Assembly: GCF_024753545.1 (NCBI RefSeq)
Contig: NZ_JANTOO010000007.1
Location: 1 to 64,000, forward strand
Direction of reading: 5' to 3'
DNA: 64,000 nucleotides
Source of the DNA: Lysinibacillus pinottii
GTDB lineage: Bacteria > Bacillota > Bacilli > Bacillales_A > Planococcaceae
Shown here one piece after another: positions 1 to 8,653 of the stretch; position 1 is the stretch's first letter; every line of letters starts with the position of its first letter. A program made the translations under genes and the position numbers. Below the pieces are notes generated by a model. The model did no database searches. It worked only from the letters and a program-made list of their open reading frames with translations, and had not been told where the DNA came from.

Positions 1-169
1 CAGTAGCCCCAGTAGCCCCAGTACTTCCCGTTGCCCCAGTAATGCCCCCAGTAGTTCCGGTAGGTTTTACAGGCCAAACTGGACAACTTGGAATAGGTCC
101 AGTTCTACAACAGCAAGGAAAAGAATTACATTTATTACATACTTGTTTTAAATAATTTCCAAAATGCAA
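1..169 (-). CDS. Collagen-like, Cys-rich protein, N-terminal part (truncated by window edge)
   Basis: Reading the minus strand from a TTG at 169-167 gives a short Cys-rich head (residues 1-30, with a CCC cluster) followed by Gly-X-Thr triplets (GTT, GIT, GAT, GST, GAT) that run off the window edge. A good ribosome-binding site (GAGGTG) lies just upstream at about 180-175. Gly-X-Thr collagen-like repeats are typical of exosporium or spore-surface filament proteins of Bacillales such as BclA, where the threonines are glycosylated. The adjacent glycosyltransferase on the same strand fits that role. The C-terminal part is not visible, so the family cannot be fixed. The start codon is inferred from the ribosome-binding site. 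Confidence 0.7.
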   Translation of the reverse strand, partial: MHFGNYLKQVCNKCNSFPCCCRTGPIPSCPVWPVKPTGTTGGITGATGSTGATGAT

Positions 170-340
170 AGTCTCACCTCCCCTCTCAAATATCGTATTC
201 TGTGAATTGATAGAAGAGGTAGACACATAACTATTAAATAATAGTAAATAGAAGTTTGTTACATTGTTTAAGGATTTTTAATGTTCTACTAAATACTAAT
301 ACGTAATTTTTTGTCCTGTTTAAACTAGCAATTAGAACTT

Positions 341-1426
341 CTAGGAATCCGTCTGATTAGACTTTAAGATTTGCTGAAAATACTTTTTATTGTGTAAAAC
401 TTTTGCGTCGTTAGGGATAAAGGAGCCAGCTAATTCATTGTGTGCGTTTGCGAGTTCGTATTCTTGAAGTCTGTCAAATAGAACACAAAGCTGTAAGTGA
501 GGAAGCCAAGTTGAGAAGCTTTTATTTTGAAAAGGAGCGTTAGGATTTTGTTTAATGATAAGTGCTTGTTCGTACCAGAAAATAGCTTGATAATTCTTAT
601 ATTGCTCCATGAAATGATAACCTAGGCGACAGCATGCTTCAGGGCGGGGGACATCGTATTCAAAGCTTCTTAATATAGAACTAAAATTGTTTTCCGGGTC
701 ATTTAAATTTGAATAGCAATCCGCTAATTTAAAGCAAGCACGAATATTATCCTCCACCCAGCCTAGTTTTGAGGTTAAAAATAATTCGTAATAGTAAATG
801 GCTTCTTCAAATTGACCGTGATCTAGTAATTCATTGGCAAAATAAAAGGTATCTCTTGGTGATAATGTTTTACCAGATTCCACTAATGTTTTATAAATCG
901 TTATATTACGTGAATGGTCATGCGTTAGTGGCAAGTGACTTACGGCTATATCGCTATCCAACAGTGTTCCACCCACTTCTAAATATTCGTGGACAGCACC
1001 AATCCATTGGAAATTTTTATCTTTCTTTACGAGTCTGTTTCTTCTTATTAAAGCATCTACATTTCCCTCACTATCAAAACTAAGATTGTAATTCATTGAA
1101 ACGGCATCAATAGTAGCGGAAAGAGAATTCTTTAGCGCCTTAAATTTTTCTTGATCTTCTTCTAAAAATACATCGTCTGCATCTAACCAAAGAATGTAAT
1201 CCATCGTTGCTTGCTGAAAGGAATAGTTTCTGGCAGCGGCAAAATGATGGATCCATTCGAAATCAAAAATTCTATCAGTAAATTGAGCAACAATTTGTTT
1301 TGTACGATCTGTTGATCCTGTATCCACAATATTGATTTCATCTACTAACCCTTTAACAGATTCAAGACATCTTCCAATGACTTCCTCTTCATTTTTCACA
1401 ATCATACATAAGCTGATGGAAACCAC
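341..1426 (-). CDS. Family 2 glycosyltransferase with C-terminal TPR-like repeats
   Basis: The 361-aa protein opens with a GT-A fold typical of family 2 glycosyltransferases: MIVKNEE near residue 8, DTGSTDRT at 35-42 for nucleotide-sugar binding, and LDADD at 81-85 as the metal-binding DxD motif. Residues from about 190 to 350 are helical and repeat-like (TPR type). This architecture resembles SunS-type transferases, which glycosylate peptides or proteins. The gene lies upstream of the collagen-like gene on the same strand, 171 bp away, so the Thr-rich collagen repeat is the obvious candidate acceptor. That acceptor is inferred from position only. The ATG start is supported by an AAGGAGGAA ribosome-binding site. 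Confidence 0.85.
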   Translation of the reverse strand: MVSISLCMIVKNEEEVIGRCLESVKGLVDEINIVDTGSTDRTKQIVAQFTDRIFDFEWIHHFAAARNYSFQQATMDYILWLDADDVFLEEDQEKFKALKNSLSATIDAVSMNYNLSFDSEGNVDALIRRNRLVKKDKNFQWIGAVHEYLEVGGTLLDSDIAVSHLPLTHDHSRNITIYKTLVESGKTLSPRDTFYFANELLDHGQFEEAIYYYELFLTSKLGWVEDNIRACFKLADCYSNLNDPENNFSSILRSFEYDVPRPEACCRLGYHFMEQYKNYQAIFWYEQALIIKQNPNAPFQNKSFSTWLPHLQLCVLFDRLQEYELANAHNELAGSFIPNDAKVLHNKKYFQQILKSNQTDS

Positions 1427-1512
1427 ATTTTATTCCTCCTTACGATTATCCTAGTAGTATATGTATAGAAGGAAATATTGGCTGGATGAATACAACTGAA
1501 ATACTTCGTTTA

Positions 1513-1585
1513 AATTGTGAAATGTCTTTTTATGGTTTGTCATAAATTTACCTTTCAAGTTTCACCCGGATTTCACAATTGTGAA
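1513..1585. promoter_or_regulatory. Repeated TTTCAC motifs upstream of the two-component operon
   Basis: AATTGTGAAAT at 1513-1523 is the exact reverse complement of ATTTCACAATT at 1570-1580. The second copy lies in a 14-bp palindrome (TTCACAATTGTGAA, 1572-1585), and TTTCAC is repeated with an 11-bp period at about 1560 and 1571. Eleven-bp direct repeats are usual for OmpR/PhoB-family regulators, and the gene for one lies two genes downstream. The palindrome touches the region just before the first ribosome-binding site of the operon. Binding by that regulator is inference. Confidence 0.4.
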
Positions 1586-1613
1586 GTATAGTAAAGGGGC
1601 AGAGGTGATAACG

Positions 1614-2573
1614 TTGAAAAAATGGGCATTCTTCATTTTTTCTTTACTACAAATAATTTGGTTAGCTGGTTGTACTGAAAAATCGTATGAATCGATTGAG
1701 CGTGATCGGAATTTTATAGCTTCATTAAATATTCAAGAGCCATCCTTGGACTTTATTGATGAAAATGGTCATGTATTAGCAAAATGGTTATTTGATAAAG
1801 CTTACTCAGGAGCAACATTACTGGGGGATGATCAAGTCCTCTTATACGGACACCAATTAAATACCATTGATGTCTATACATTATCAACTGGAGAAAAGCT
1901 CTATTCCCAAAAGGTAGAGGTAGGTACAACAAATGTGTATTATGATAACAATATCAAGCAATTTTTTATAACGAATAGTAAAACTAATACAGTGACAAGC
2001 TTTGATCATGAAGGAAACATGTTGGCCTCACAACGAATAGGTAATTATCCTATGTCAATGGCATCGTATAAGGATAAGCTGTATGTAATAAATTTTAAAG
2101 ATACAAAATTATCTGTTCTCAATATGAAAGATTTACAGATTGAACAGGAGTGGCCGATCCAAAAATCCTCACATGGGATAGCCATTATAGACGAGATAGA
2201 CGAACTCTGGATAGGTGGTCATGGAGAAGGGAGTAAGCCAAATAGTTCGGTTAAAAAATACGATTTGAACAGTGGTCAATTACATGGTGAAATAAACATG
2301 CCATTAATGCCAGTAGGGTTAAAAAAGACAAAGGATGCTGTACTTGTTGTCAGTCATGGTCATAATGAGTTATATGTCGCTGACTTTGATGGTCATATAA
2401 AATGGCAGCAGGAAGTAGGAGCAAACCCTTTTGTGGTCAATCAATTTAAAGACTATATTGTGGTCGCTGGCTACGACGATCACAAATTGCACTTTATAAA
2501 AGATGGCCAGACAGAAAAAACAGTTGATGTGGGGAAAGGTGCTTTTCAGCTGTTAGTAAGGGAGGAAAAATGA
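1614..2573 (+). CDS. Secreted beta-propeller (YncE-like) lipoprotein
   Basis: I place the start at the TTG at 1614, nine bases after AGAGGTG. It yields a 319-aa protein with a clean lipoprotein signal: MKKW, a hydrophobic stretch, and lipobox LAGC with Cys20. The mature part has repeated strand-turn units such as LYVINFKDTKLSVLNM and IDELWIGGHGEG, characteristic of YncE/YVTN-type seven-bladed propellers. It is therefore an extracytoplasmic, membrane-anchored propeller, probably for binding or sensing. Its stop overlaps the start of the response regulator (ATGATG/TGA), so it is translationally coupled to the two-component pair. The ligand is unknown. A GTG at 1581 in frame would also be open but lacks a ribosome-binding site and spoils the signal peptide. 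Confidence 0.75.
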   Translation: MKKWAFFIFSLLQIIWLAGCTEKSYESIERDRNFIASLNIQEPSLDFIDENGHVLAKWLFDKAYSGATLLGDDQVLLYGHQLNTIDVYTLSTGEKLYSQKVEVGTTNVYYDNNIKQFFITNSKTNTVTSFDHEGNMLASQRIGNYPMSMASYKDKLYVINFKDTKLSVLNMKDLQIEQEWPIQKSSHGIAIIDEIDELWIGGHGEGSKPNSSVKKYDLNSGQLHGEINMPLMPVGLKKTKDAVLVVSHGHNELYVADFDGHIKWQQEVGANPFVVNQFKDYIVVAGYDDHKLHFIKDGQTEKTVDVGKGAFQLLVREEK

Positions 2574-3256
2574 TGACAACTGTATTAATAGTTGATGATG
2601 AGCAAGATATGCGGAACCTAATCGAAATGATGCTTAATAACTCTGATATTGAAACATATACTGCTGCGAGTGGGACTGAGGCATACGATATAATTGTACG
2701 TGAGAAAATTGATTTAGTGCTGCTTGATGTAATGATGCCACACGAGGATGGCTTTGTTGTTTGTCAAAGTATACGCGCAATGTCAAATGTCCCGATAATA
2801 TTCCTTACAGCTCGTGATGCTAATGAGGACAAAGTGAAGGGTCTTACACTTGGTGGAGATGATTATATTGTTAAACCATTTACACATGATGAACTAGCTG
2901 CTAGAATCTACGCAGTATTAAGAAGAAGTGGTGCAAATATTGCTGAGCTACAGCAAAAGTATGTTGTATTTGGTCCCATTAAAATAGATGAAATTGCACG
3001 TAAAGTATCAGTACATGGAAAAAGTATCCCCCTTACTTTAAAAGAATTTGAACTACTCCATTTATTTATGAAAAATCCAGGAAATGCTTATACACGAGAG
3101 CAATTATTAGAACGCATTTGGGATATTGATTATGTAGGTGGGACTCGAACTGTCGACACTCATATAAAAACCTTACGCATAAAGCTTGGAAAGGAAGCGG
3201 CTGCACATATTCAAACGGTCTGGGGAGTCGGCTACCGCTTTGATCCTGGCGAATGA
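2570..3256 (+). CDS. OmpR/PhoB-family response regulator
   Basis: The 228-aa protein has an N-terminal receiver domain with the acidic pair at DDEQD (9-13), the phospho-acceptor Asp53 in LLDVMMP, Thr80 and Lys102 in VKPF. A winged-helix DNA-binding domain fills residues 130-225 (VHGKSIPLTLKEFELL, then TRTVDTHIKTLRIKLG and GVGYRF). It acts in the cytoplasm as the output of the kinase encoded by the next gene. The first gene overlaps it by 4 bp and the kinase gene overlaps its end by 4 bp. Target genes are unknown; the repeats at 1513-1585 upstream of its own operon are candidates. Confidence 0.93.
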   Translation: MMTTVLIVDDEQDMRNLIEMMLNNSDIETYTAASGTEAYDIIVREKIDLVLLDVMMPHEDGFVVCQSIRAMSNVPIIFLTARDANEDKVKGLTLGGDDYIVKPFTHDELAARIYAVLRRSGANIAELQQKYVVFGPIKIDEIARKVSVHGKSIPLTLKEFELLHLFMKNPGNAYTREQLLERIWDIDYVGGTRTVDTHIKTLRIKLGKEAAAHIQTVWGVGYRFDPGE

Positions 3257-4641
3257 AAAAGATAGCCACTCGTATTTGGTTGTTAATTTTCGCATTTCTA
3301 ATTATTACTGTTGTTTTTATGTATGTCCTCACAAATTTTTTGTACCAACGTTTATATGTACAGGATACGGAAGATACAATGGTTGAGGTTGGCCTAAAGC
3401 TACAGACTATGTATAACAATGGAAAGGTAACGGATGAATTTATTGCTGATATTGAACGTTTTAACGATTATTCAAATTTAAATATATTTGCAGTAAGGAA
3501 TCCACGTGAACTAAGTGCCTGTGTTCCATTTGATATAGATTATGAAACATTAATTGGTCCTGAAGAAAGACAAAAATTACTTTCTGGTAGTTATGTGCAA
3601 AAAATCGGCTATGAGCCTCGTTTTGATCGACAGCTAATTTCTGTAGTCTTGCCTCTTGTCGATCAAAATAGATTAGAAGGAATTATCTACATTTATTTCC
3701 CTCTAGCCAAAATTAGTGAATTAGCTAATAGCGGGGTGATTCTGTTATTTATTAGTGCCTTTATATTTTTAATGGTTGTAAGCTATTTAATTTATAAAGG
3801 GATTCGACATATTATGCGACCATTAAACGATTTGCAACGTGCTGTGGAACAGATGTCCTTCGGGAATTATGAGACACGGGTACCTGTAAATTCACGAGAT
3901 GAAATTGGTAAATTATCAAGCACTTTTAATAAAATGGCAGAAGCAATCCAGCAGGAGGATGAAGCACAAAAAACATTTTTAGCCACTGTTTCTCATGAGC
4001 TACGAACTCCAATTAGCTATGTAAAAGGCTATAGTGAAGCAATGCAAAACGGCATCATAACAGAAAATCAAAAAGAGGAAACGATTCAGCTAATTGTTCG
4101 TGAGGCAAATCGTATGGAAAGATTGACGAACGAATTACTTCAACTTGCCAGAACTGAAAATGAACAAACAGAGATTGTAGTATATCCAATTCCTCTGGGA
4201 GAGACTTTACGAGAGGTTCAAAAAATCTTAACACATCAAGCTGATAAAAAGAACATAACCTTACATTTAGATGTGGACGATGCCCTCATTATTCAGGCAG
4301 ATGAGGTAAAGCTTAAACAAATTTTTATAAATATTATTGAAAATGCTATTAATTACTCGTATGAAAATTCGAAGGTTGAAATGGTTGCTATTGAAAAGAA
4401 TGGCAGTGCCCAAATTACCATCAAAGATTATGGAATCGGAATCCCACAAGAGGATATATCACACGTAACAGAGCGATTCTACCGTGTTAATAAGGCACGG
4501 AGCCGAGCAGATGGCGGAAGTGGATTAGGTTTATCCATTGTAGAGCAACTATTAAAACAGCTACAGGGAAGATTAGAAATAAAAAGTATTATTGAAAAAG
4601 GCACAATCGTTAAGATTACATTGCCATTAATGGAGGATTAA
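3253..4641 (+). CDS. Membrane sensor histidine kinase with HAMP domain
   Basis: The 462-aa protein has two membrane spans (about 8-30 and 163-182) framing a roughly 130-residue extracytoplasmic sensor domain that holds a single Cys (near residue 90). A HAMP linker follows (about 183-236), then the HisKA domain with H-box FLATVSHELRTP, phospho-acceptor His248, and a C-terminal ATPase domain with the N box (NIIENAINYS) and G boxes (DYGIGIP, GGSGLGLSI). The stop codon is three bases before the start of the YtkA-like lipoprotein. The sensor domain would face the same compartment as both lipoproteins of this operon, so they may act as co-sensors. The signal is not evident from sequence. Confidence 0.92.
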   Translation: MKKIATRIWLLIFAFLIITVVFMYVLTNFLYQRLYVQDTEDTMVEVGLKLQTMYNNGKVTDEFIADIERFNDYSNLNIFAVRNPRELSACVPFDIDYETLIGPEERQKLLSGSYVQKIGYEPRFDRQLISVVLPLVDQNRLEGIIYIYFPLAKISELANSGVILLFISAFIFLMVVSYLIYKGIRHIMRPLNDLQRAVEQMSFGNYETRVPVNSRDEIGKLSSTFNKMAEAIQQEDEAQKTFLATVSHELRTPISYVKGYSEAMQNGIITENQKEETIQLIVREANRMERLTNELLQLARTENEQTEIVVYPIPLGETLREVQKILTHQADKKNITLHLDVDDALIIQADEVKLKQIFINIIENAINYSYENSKVEMVAIEKNGSAQITIKDYGIGIPQEDISHVTERFYRVNKARSRADGGSGLGLSIVEQLLKQLQGRLEIKSIIEKGTIVKITLPLMED

Positions 4642-4644
4642 AAA

Positions 4645-5172
4645 ATGAAAAAATGGTTATTTGCACTAATTGCGGTTCCTGCCTTGTTGGTAGGCTGTGG
4701 AGAAAACAAGGAGGAGACTTTACCAGAGCCAGAAGTTCCACAAATACCAGAAGTTGAAATTTTAACACCCAAAGAAGTAGCACTTCATGAAACAATTGAG
4801 CTTGCAGCCCATGTTGAGCAGGGTGGTAAAAATGTCGATGACGCAGTAGTAGAGTTTGAAGTGTGGGAATCAGGGAAACGTGATGAAGGTCAAATGGTTG
4901 ATGGGAAATTAGAGAAAGATGGCGTATATAAAGCGACAACTACATTTGATCATGATGGGGTCTATTATATGTATGCCCATACAACAGCAAATGGTGTTCA
5001 TAATATGCCGAAGCAACAAATTATTGCGGGAAGCCCTGATATGACACAAGTTTTACCTGAAGATGAAAAGAGCAATAACAGTATGGATAATAATATGATG
5101 AACCATGGTAATGGCACATCTGACGATACTGATCAGAACGAAGAAAAAAAAGATGAAAAAAATCATCATTAA
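4645..5172 (+). CDS. Lipoprotein with FixH/YtkA-like domain and Met/His-rich tail
   Basis: The 175-aa product has a short lipoprotein signal (MKKWLFALIAVPALLVGC, Cys18), a Pro/Glu-rich spacer, and an Ig-like beta domain of YtkA/FixH type from about 35 to 125 (ETIELAAHVEQGG, then DHDGVYYMYAHTTANG). The tail is low-complexity, acidic and rich in Met, Asn and His (NNSMDNNMMNHGN, ending KKDEKNHH), which could bind metal such as copper. It is the last gene of the operon. YtkA-like proteins are often found near copper or cytochrome-oxidase functions; nothing here proves that role. Confidence 0.75.
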   Translation: MKKWLFALIAVPALLVGCGENKEETLPEPEVPQIPEVEILTPKEVALHETIELAAHVEQGGKNVDDAVVEFEVWESGKRDEGQMVDGKLEKDGVYKATTTFDHDGVYYMYAHTTANGVHNMPKQQIIAGSPDMTQVLPEDEKSNNSMDNNMMNHGNGTSDDTDQNEEKKDEKNHH

Positions 5173-5215
5173 AGACTTGCAATTTTTTAAAAATAGGAAT
5201 ATGATAATGACCAGA

Positions 5216-5238
5216 TGACCGAAATGGTTTTCTGGTCA
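5216..5238. promoter_or_regulatory. 23-bp operator upstream of the TetR gene
   Basis: The dyad is TGACC-N13-GGTCA with inner G-AA and T bases conserved. The same 23-bp design occurs at 5948-5970 before the membrane-protein gene. TetR-family repressors usually bind such dyads and regulate themselves. A longer 10-bp stem (AATGACCAGA ... TCTGGTCATT, then TTTT) around the same site could also terminate transcription of the upstream operon. Confidence 0.65.
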
Positions 5239-5293
5239 TTTTTATGAATGTGTACTTTAGATGTACATAACCTAACAAGAAAGGGTGTTACTA

Positions 5294-5866
5294 ATGGATC
5301 GTAGGCAGGAAATTCTTGAAGCAGCTGCAAAATCTTTTACATTGTTTGGCTACAAAGCGACAACAATGGAGCAAGTGGCAAAGATAGCTAATGTTGGTAA
5401 AGGTACGATTTATACATTCTTTGCAAATAAAGAGATTTTATTTCAGGAAATCGCTATGTCACTTGTTCGAGAGATGAAGGGTGAAGCAGATGCAGTGTTG
5501 GATGCATCAGCAAGCTTTATGGATAATGCACATAATGCTTTAATGAAAATGCTACAGTTCCGTGAAAAACATCTTTTATTTGCGAAGTTGATAGAGGAAG
5601 AAAAAGAACTACGTACACCAGCTGTTAAACAGGTGCTCCTACGCATCGAGACAGAAATTTTATCGTATGTTGCAGAATTAATTCAGCGACGTATTAATAA
5701 AGGTGAAATTAGAGATTGTGATGCAGAGCTGGTTAGTTACTTACTGTTAAAAGCCTATCTTGCATTTGTTGTCGATTGGCATGAGTTACACGGTGATGCG
5801 ATCCCTGAAGAGAAGATTCTTAATCTTTTCAAGGAGACAATCTTTCGAGGTTTAATTCTAACTTGA
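5294..5866 (+). CDS. yhgD: TetR/AcrR-family repressor (YhgD-like)
   Basis: I choose the ATG at 5294, which follows AAGGG with good spacing; the GTG at 5285 overlaps that ribosome-binding site. The 190-aa protein has an N-terminal HTH (IANVGKGTIYTFFANKEILF, residues 30-49) and an all-helical C-terminal ligand domain. In B. subtilis a TetR gene (yhgD) precedes yhgE, and the same pair occurs here. Identical 23-bp dyads in front of both genes suggest that it represses itself and the downstream membrane protein. The effector molecule is not known from sequence. Confidence 0.85.
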   Translation: MDRRQEILEAAAKSFTLFGYKATTMEQVAKIANVGKGTIYTFFANKEILFQEIAMSLVREMKGEADAVLDASASFMDNAHNALMKMLQFREKHLLFAKLIEEEKELRTPAVKQVLLRIETEILSYVAELIQRRINKGEIRDCDAELVSYLLLKAYLAFVVDWHELHGDAIPEEKILNLFKETIFRGLILT

Positions 5867-5947
5867 TTCGATTTCGTTACTCCATAAAGTGTCGAATCAA
5901 GTGTTATTTTGCAAAGGTTGAAGGGTTTATATTTTTTTGAATGAAAA

Positions 5948-5970
5948 TGACCAAATGACGTTTTCGGTCA
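5948..5970. promoter_or_regulatory. 23-bp operator upstream of yhgE
   Basis: TGACC-N13-GGTCA, the same length and end arms as the site at 5216-5238, 26 bp before the yhgE start codon. It is the probable binding site of the TetR repressor encoded between the two sites. Confidence 0.65.
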
Positions 5971-5995
5971 AATAGTTTAGGAGTGAGGATATTAT

Positions 5996-8185
5996 ATGAT
6001 TAAAGCTGAGTGGCTGAAGATCTTTAAAACAAGAAAAATGCTTGTCTCAATCATTGCTGTATTATTTATTCCAGTAATGTATGCAGGTATGTTTTTATGG
6101 GCGTTTTGGGATCCTTATGCAGGACTTCCTAATCTTCCAGTAGCTGTTGTTAATGAAGATACTGGTGCTGAGATGGATGACGTTAAATTAGACTTAGGGG
6201 ACACCTTAGTTGATAAGTTAATAGATAGTGAGCAGTTTAACTTTATAGAGGTATCAAAGGAAGAAGCAGAAAAAGGCTTAAATAGCCGTGATTATTATAT
6301 GATTCTAGAAATCCCAACAAATTTCTCTGAACATGCTACAACATTATTAGATGACAAACCATCAAAATTGGTTATGAACTACATTCCAAATGAAGGACTT
6401 AACTTCCTTGGTGCACAAATTGGTGAGACTGCAATGGATCGTGTTCGTGCAGAAGTAAATTCACAAGTTTCAGCAACATACGCAGAAAAATTATTTGATT
6501 CTATTGCAACACTTGGAGATGGCTTTACAGAGGCAGCTGATGGCTCTAATAAGCTTGATGAAGGTGCACAAAAGGTTGCAAATGGTGCAAAAGATTTAAA
6601 AGGTTATCTTGAACAACTAGCATCAAGTACAGTTGAACTGTCTAATGGTACAGATAAACTTACAAAAGGTGCTGGAGATGCTGCAAAAGGTGCGAATGAT
6701 TTATCTAGTGGTTTAGTTAAACTTCAAGATGGAACTGTACAATTACAACAAGGTGCACAGCAGGCAGCTAATGGTGCAAGTAGCCTTGAACAAGGAATAT
6801 CACAATATACACAAGGTGTTGCAAAAGTTGGGGCTGGTTTAAACACTTTAAACGATAAACAGCAACAAATTAGTGCAGGGGCAGCATCTATTGCAGAAAA
6901 TGCAGGTGCATTAAATGGTGCAGCTAACCAATTAACTGCTGGTTCTGCAAAGGTGGAAGCAGGCATTACAGCCTTATCCAACCAGTTACAAACAATGATG
7001 ACTTCAATGCCAGAGGAACAAGCAGCGGCATTAAAGCAAACATTAGCGGAGCTACAAGCAGGAAGTGCTAGTGTGCATAACGGTTTAACGACATTATCTG
7101 CAGGTACAGAAAAATTACAAGCTGGTGCTAATCAAGTAAGCTCAGGTGCAGGTCAAATAGCAGCAGGGCAAGCAGAGGTGCTAGCGGGTGCAAATGCTCT
7201 AACAGCAAAAAGTAATGCTTTAGTAGAAGGTGCTAAAGGTCTACAAGCAGGTAATGCAACATTAGCTGCAAAATTAGGTGAGCTAAATGCGGGTGTAACT
7301 ACAGCTGTAACAGGTTCTAAAACATTGGCATCTGGTTTAAATGAATTAGCAAATGGTACAACGACATTAAATCAAGGTACATCTACGCTTGCTTCAAAAT
7401 CAGGTGAACTAGCACAAGGTTCAGCAACACTTGCAGATGGTTCTACTGAGCTTGCTGACGGTACATCTACATTATCCGGTAAATTAGGTGAGGCTAGCGA
7501 AAAAGCGAATGAAGTAAAAGCTAATCAAGACACTTATGATATGGTAGGTAGTCCAGTTGAAGTTGAAAAAGAGTCAGTCAACCATGTTCCTAACTATGGT
7601 ACAGGTTTTGCACCATACTTTATCTCTCTAGGTTTATTCGTAGGTGCATTATTAATTTCAATTGTATTCCCACTTGTTGAACCAGCTATCCGTCCAAAAA
7701 ATGGAGCATCTTGGTTCACAAGTAAAGTGACTGTTTTAGCAGTCGTAGGTTTAGTACAAACGGTACTAACAGTAGTTATTGTTAAATGGGGTCTAGGACT
7801 TGAAGTCAATAACATGGGCTACTTTATCGTAACAGCATTATTAACAAGCTATGTATTTTTAGCTTTAATCCAAATGCTTGTTTCTATCTTTGGTGATCCA
7901 GGTCGTTTCATGGCCATTGTGGTATTAATTTTACAATTAACAACAAGTGCAGGTACTTTCCCACTTGAATTAATTCCATCACCATTACAAGTATTTAACA
8001 AACTATTACCGATGACTTATACGGTTCAAGCATTTAAATCAAGTATTTCTACTGGGGATACATCATTCTTAATGCAAAACTATGGAGTTTTAGCCGGCTT
8101 CTTAGTAGCATTCTTAGCTATCACATTCGGTTATTTCATGCTGTTGCATAACAAACGTTACTCAAAAATAGCTGAAGAAAATTAA
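5996..8185 (+). CDS. yhgE: YhgE/Pip-family membrane protein
   Basis: The 729-aa protein has one N-terminal membrane span (about 15-36), an extracytoplasmic region, a long central segment (about 170-510) of tandem heptad-like units such as LxxGxxxLxxGA, and about five membrane spans at the C-terminus (about 545-725). This is the Pip/YhgE architecture (phage infection protein, ABC-2-type membrane domain, related to YueB). Family members act as phage receptors, in type VII secretion or in export. No ATPase gene lies nearby. The TetR gene 130 bp upstream and the shared operator suggest induction by a membrane-active or lipophilic compound, by analogy only. Confidence 0.9.
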   Translation: MIKAEWLKIFKTRKMLVSIIAVLFIPVMYAGMFLWAFWDPYAGLPNLPVAVVNEDTGAEMDDVKLDLGDTLVDKLIDSEQFNFIEVSKEEAEKGLNSRDYYMILEIPTNFSEHATTLLDDKPSKLVMNYIPNEGLNFLGAQIGETAMDRVRAEVNSQVSATYAEKLFDSIATLGDGFTEAADGSNKLDEGAQKVANGAKDLKGYLEQLASSTVELSNGTDKLTKGAGDAAKGANDLSSGLVKLQDGTVQLQQGAQQAANGASSLEQGISQYTQGVAKVGAGLNTLNDKQQQISAGAASIAENAGALNGAANQLTAGSAKVEAGITALSNQLQTMMTSMPEEQAAALKQTLAELQAGSASVHNGLTTLSAGTEKLQAGANQVSSGAGQIAAGQAEVLAGANALTAKSNALVEGAKGLQAGNATLAAKLGELNAGVTTAVTGSKTLASGLNELANGTTTLNQGTSTLASKSGELAQGSATLADGSTELADGTSTLSGKLGEASEKANEVKANQDTYDMVGSPVEVEKESVNHVPNYGTGFAPYFISLGLFVGALLISIVFPLVEPAIRPKNGASWFTSKVTVLAVVGLVQTVLTVVIVKWGLGLEVNNMGYFIVTALLTSYVFLALIQMLVSIFGDPGRFMAIVVLILQLTTSAGTFPLELIPSPLQVFNKLLPMTYTVQAFKSSISTGDTSFLMQNYGVLAGFLVAFLAITFGYFMLLHNKRYSKIAEEN

Positions 8186-8194
8186 AGTATTTGA

Positions 8195-8225
8195 AGCACT
8201 CACCATCTAAGGTGGGTGCTTTCTT
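8195..8225 (+). terminator. Terminator after yhgE
   Basis: Inverted repeat AGCACTCACC / GGTGGGTGCT (8195-8220) with a 6-nt loop and a short TTTCTT tail, 10 bp after the yhgE stop codon. Confidence 0.7.
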
Positions 8226-8241
8226 GTGTAATTACCACAAA

Positions 8242-8279
8242 AAAACAACAGCTGATATGAGCGTATCAGCTGTTGTTTT
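8242..8279. terminator. Bidirectional terminator
   Basis: Perfect 16-bp arms (AAAACAACAGCTGATA and its complement) around a 6-nt loop, with A-rich and T-rich ends. It lies between the convergent yhgE and yhfH genes, so it can stop transcripts from both sides. Confidence 0.75.
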
Positions 8280-8383
8280 GTAAGTGTAAGAGATTTAATT
8301 AAAGGTTCATCAAAATATGATGAAGAGTGTCATGATTGCTACGTGTGGGGCACGTAAATGACAATTACAGAATAGGCAAATGC

Positions 8384-8509
8384 TTACAGGTGGTTACATT
8401 TTTCACAAGTGTTGCTGTAGCATTCACTTTGTTCTTCAATTTTTTCACCGCACTCTGTACATTGCTTAGCAGGTAAATTCTTGAAAAATTCAACTACGTT
8501 TTCTAACAT
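8384..8509 (-). CDS. yhfH: YhfH-family small zinc-ribbon-like protein
   Basis: The true start is the ATG at 8509, preceded by an AGGAGGAG ribosome-binding site; the longer open frame upstream has none. The 41-aa product begins MLENVVEFFKNLPAKQC and carries two Cys pairs (CTEC, CEKC) and another Cys, giving a rubredoxin or zinc-ribbon-like knuckle. It matches the YhfH family of Bacillaceae, which in B. subtilis lies close to lplJ (yhfJ), as here where it is divergent from lplJ. Function unknown. Confidence 0.8.
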   Translation of the reverse strand: MLENVVEFFKNLPAKQCTECGEKIEEQSECYSNTCEKCNHL

Positions 8510-8653
8510 TGTGGACTCCTCCTTTAAGTTCATCTGTACTATTACTGTTTTGATATTTCCTAGTGTATTATAACAGATGCTTTTCGTCAACACAAAATGC
8601 CTAATTTACGTTAAAATAAATATGGATATTTTGTGAAGGAGGAAACGTAAACT

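Noticed and set aside
6520..7500. Repeated short units that look like tandem repeats at DNA level
   Set aside because: They encode the heptad-like LxxGxxxL repeats of YhgE and are coding, not a separate repeat array.
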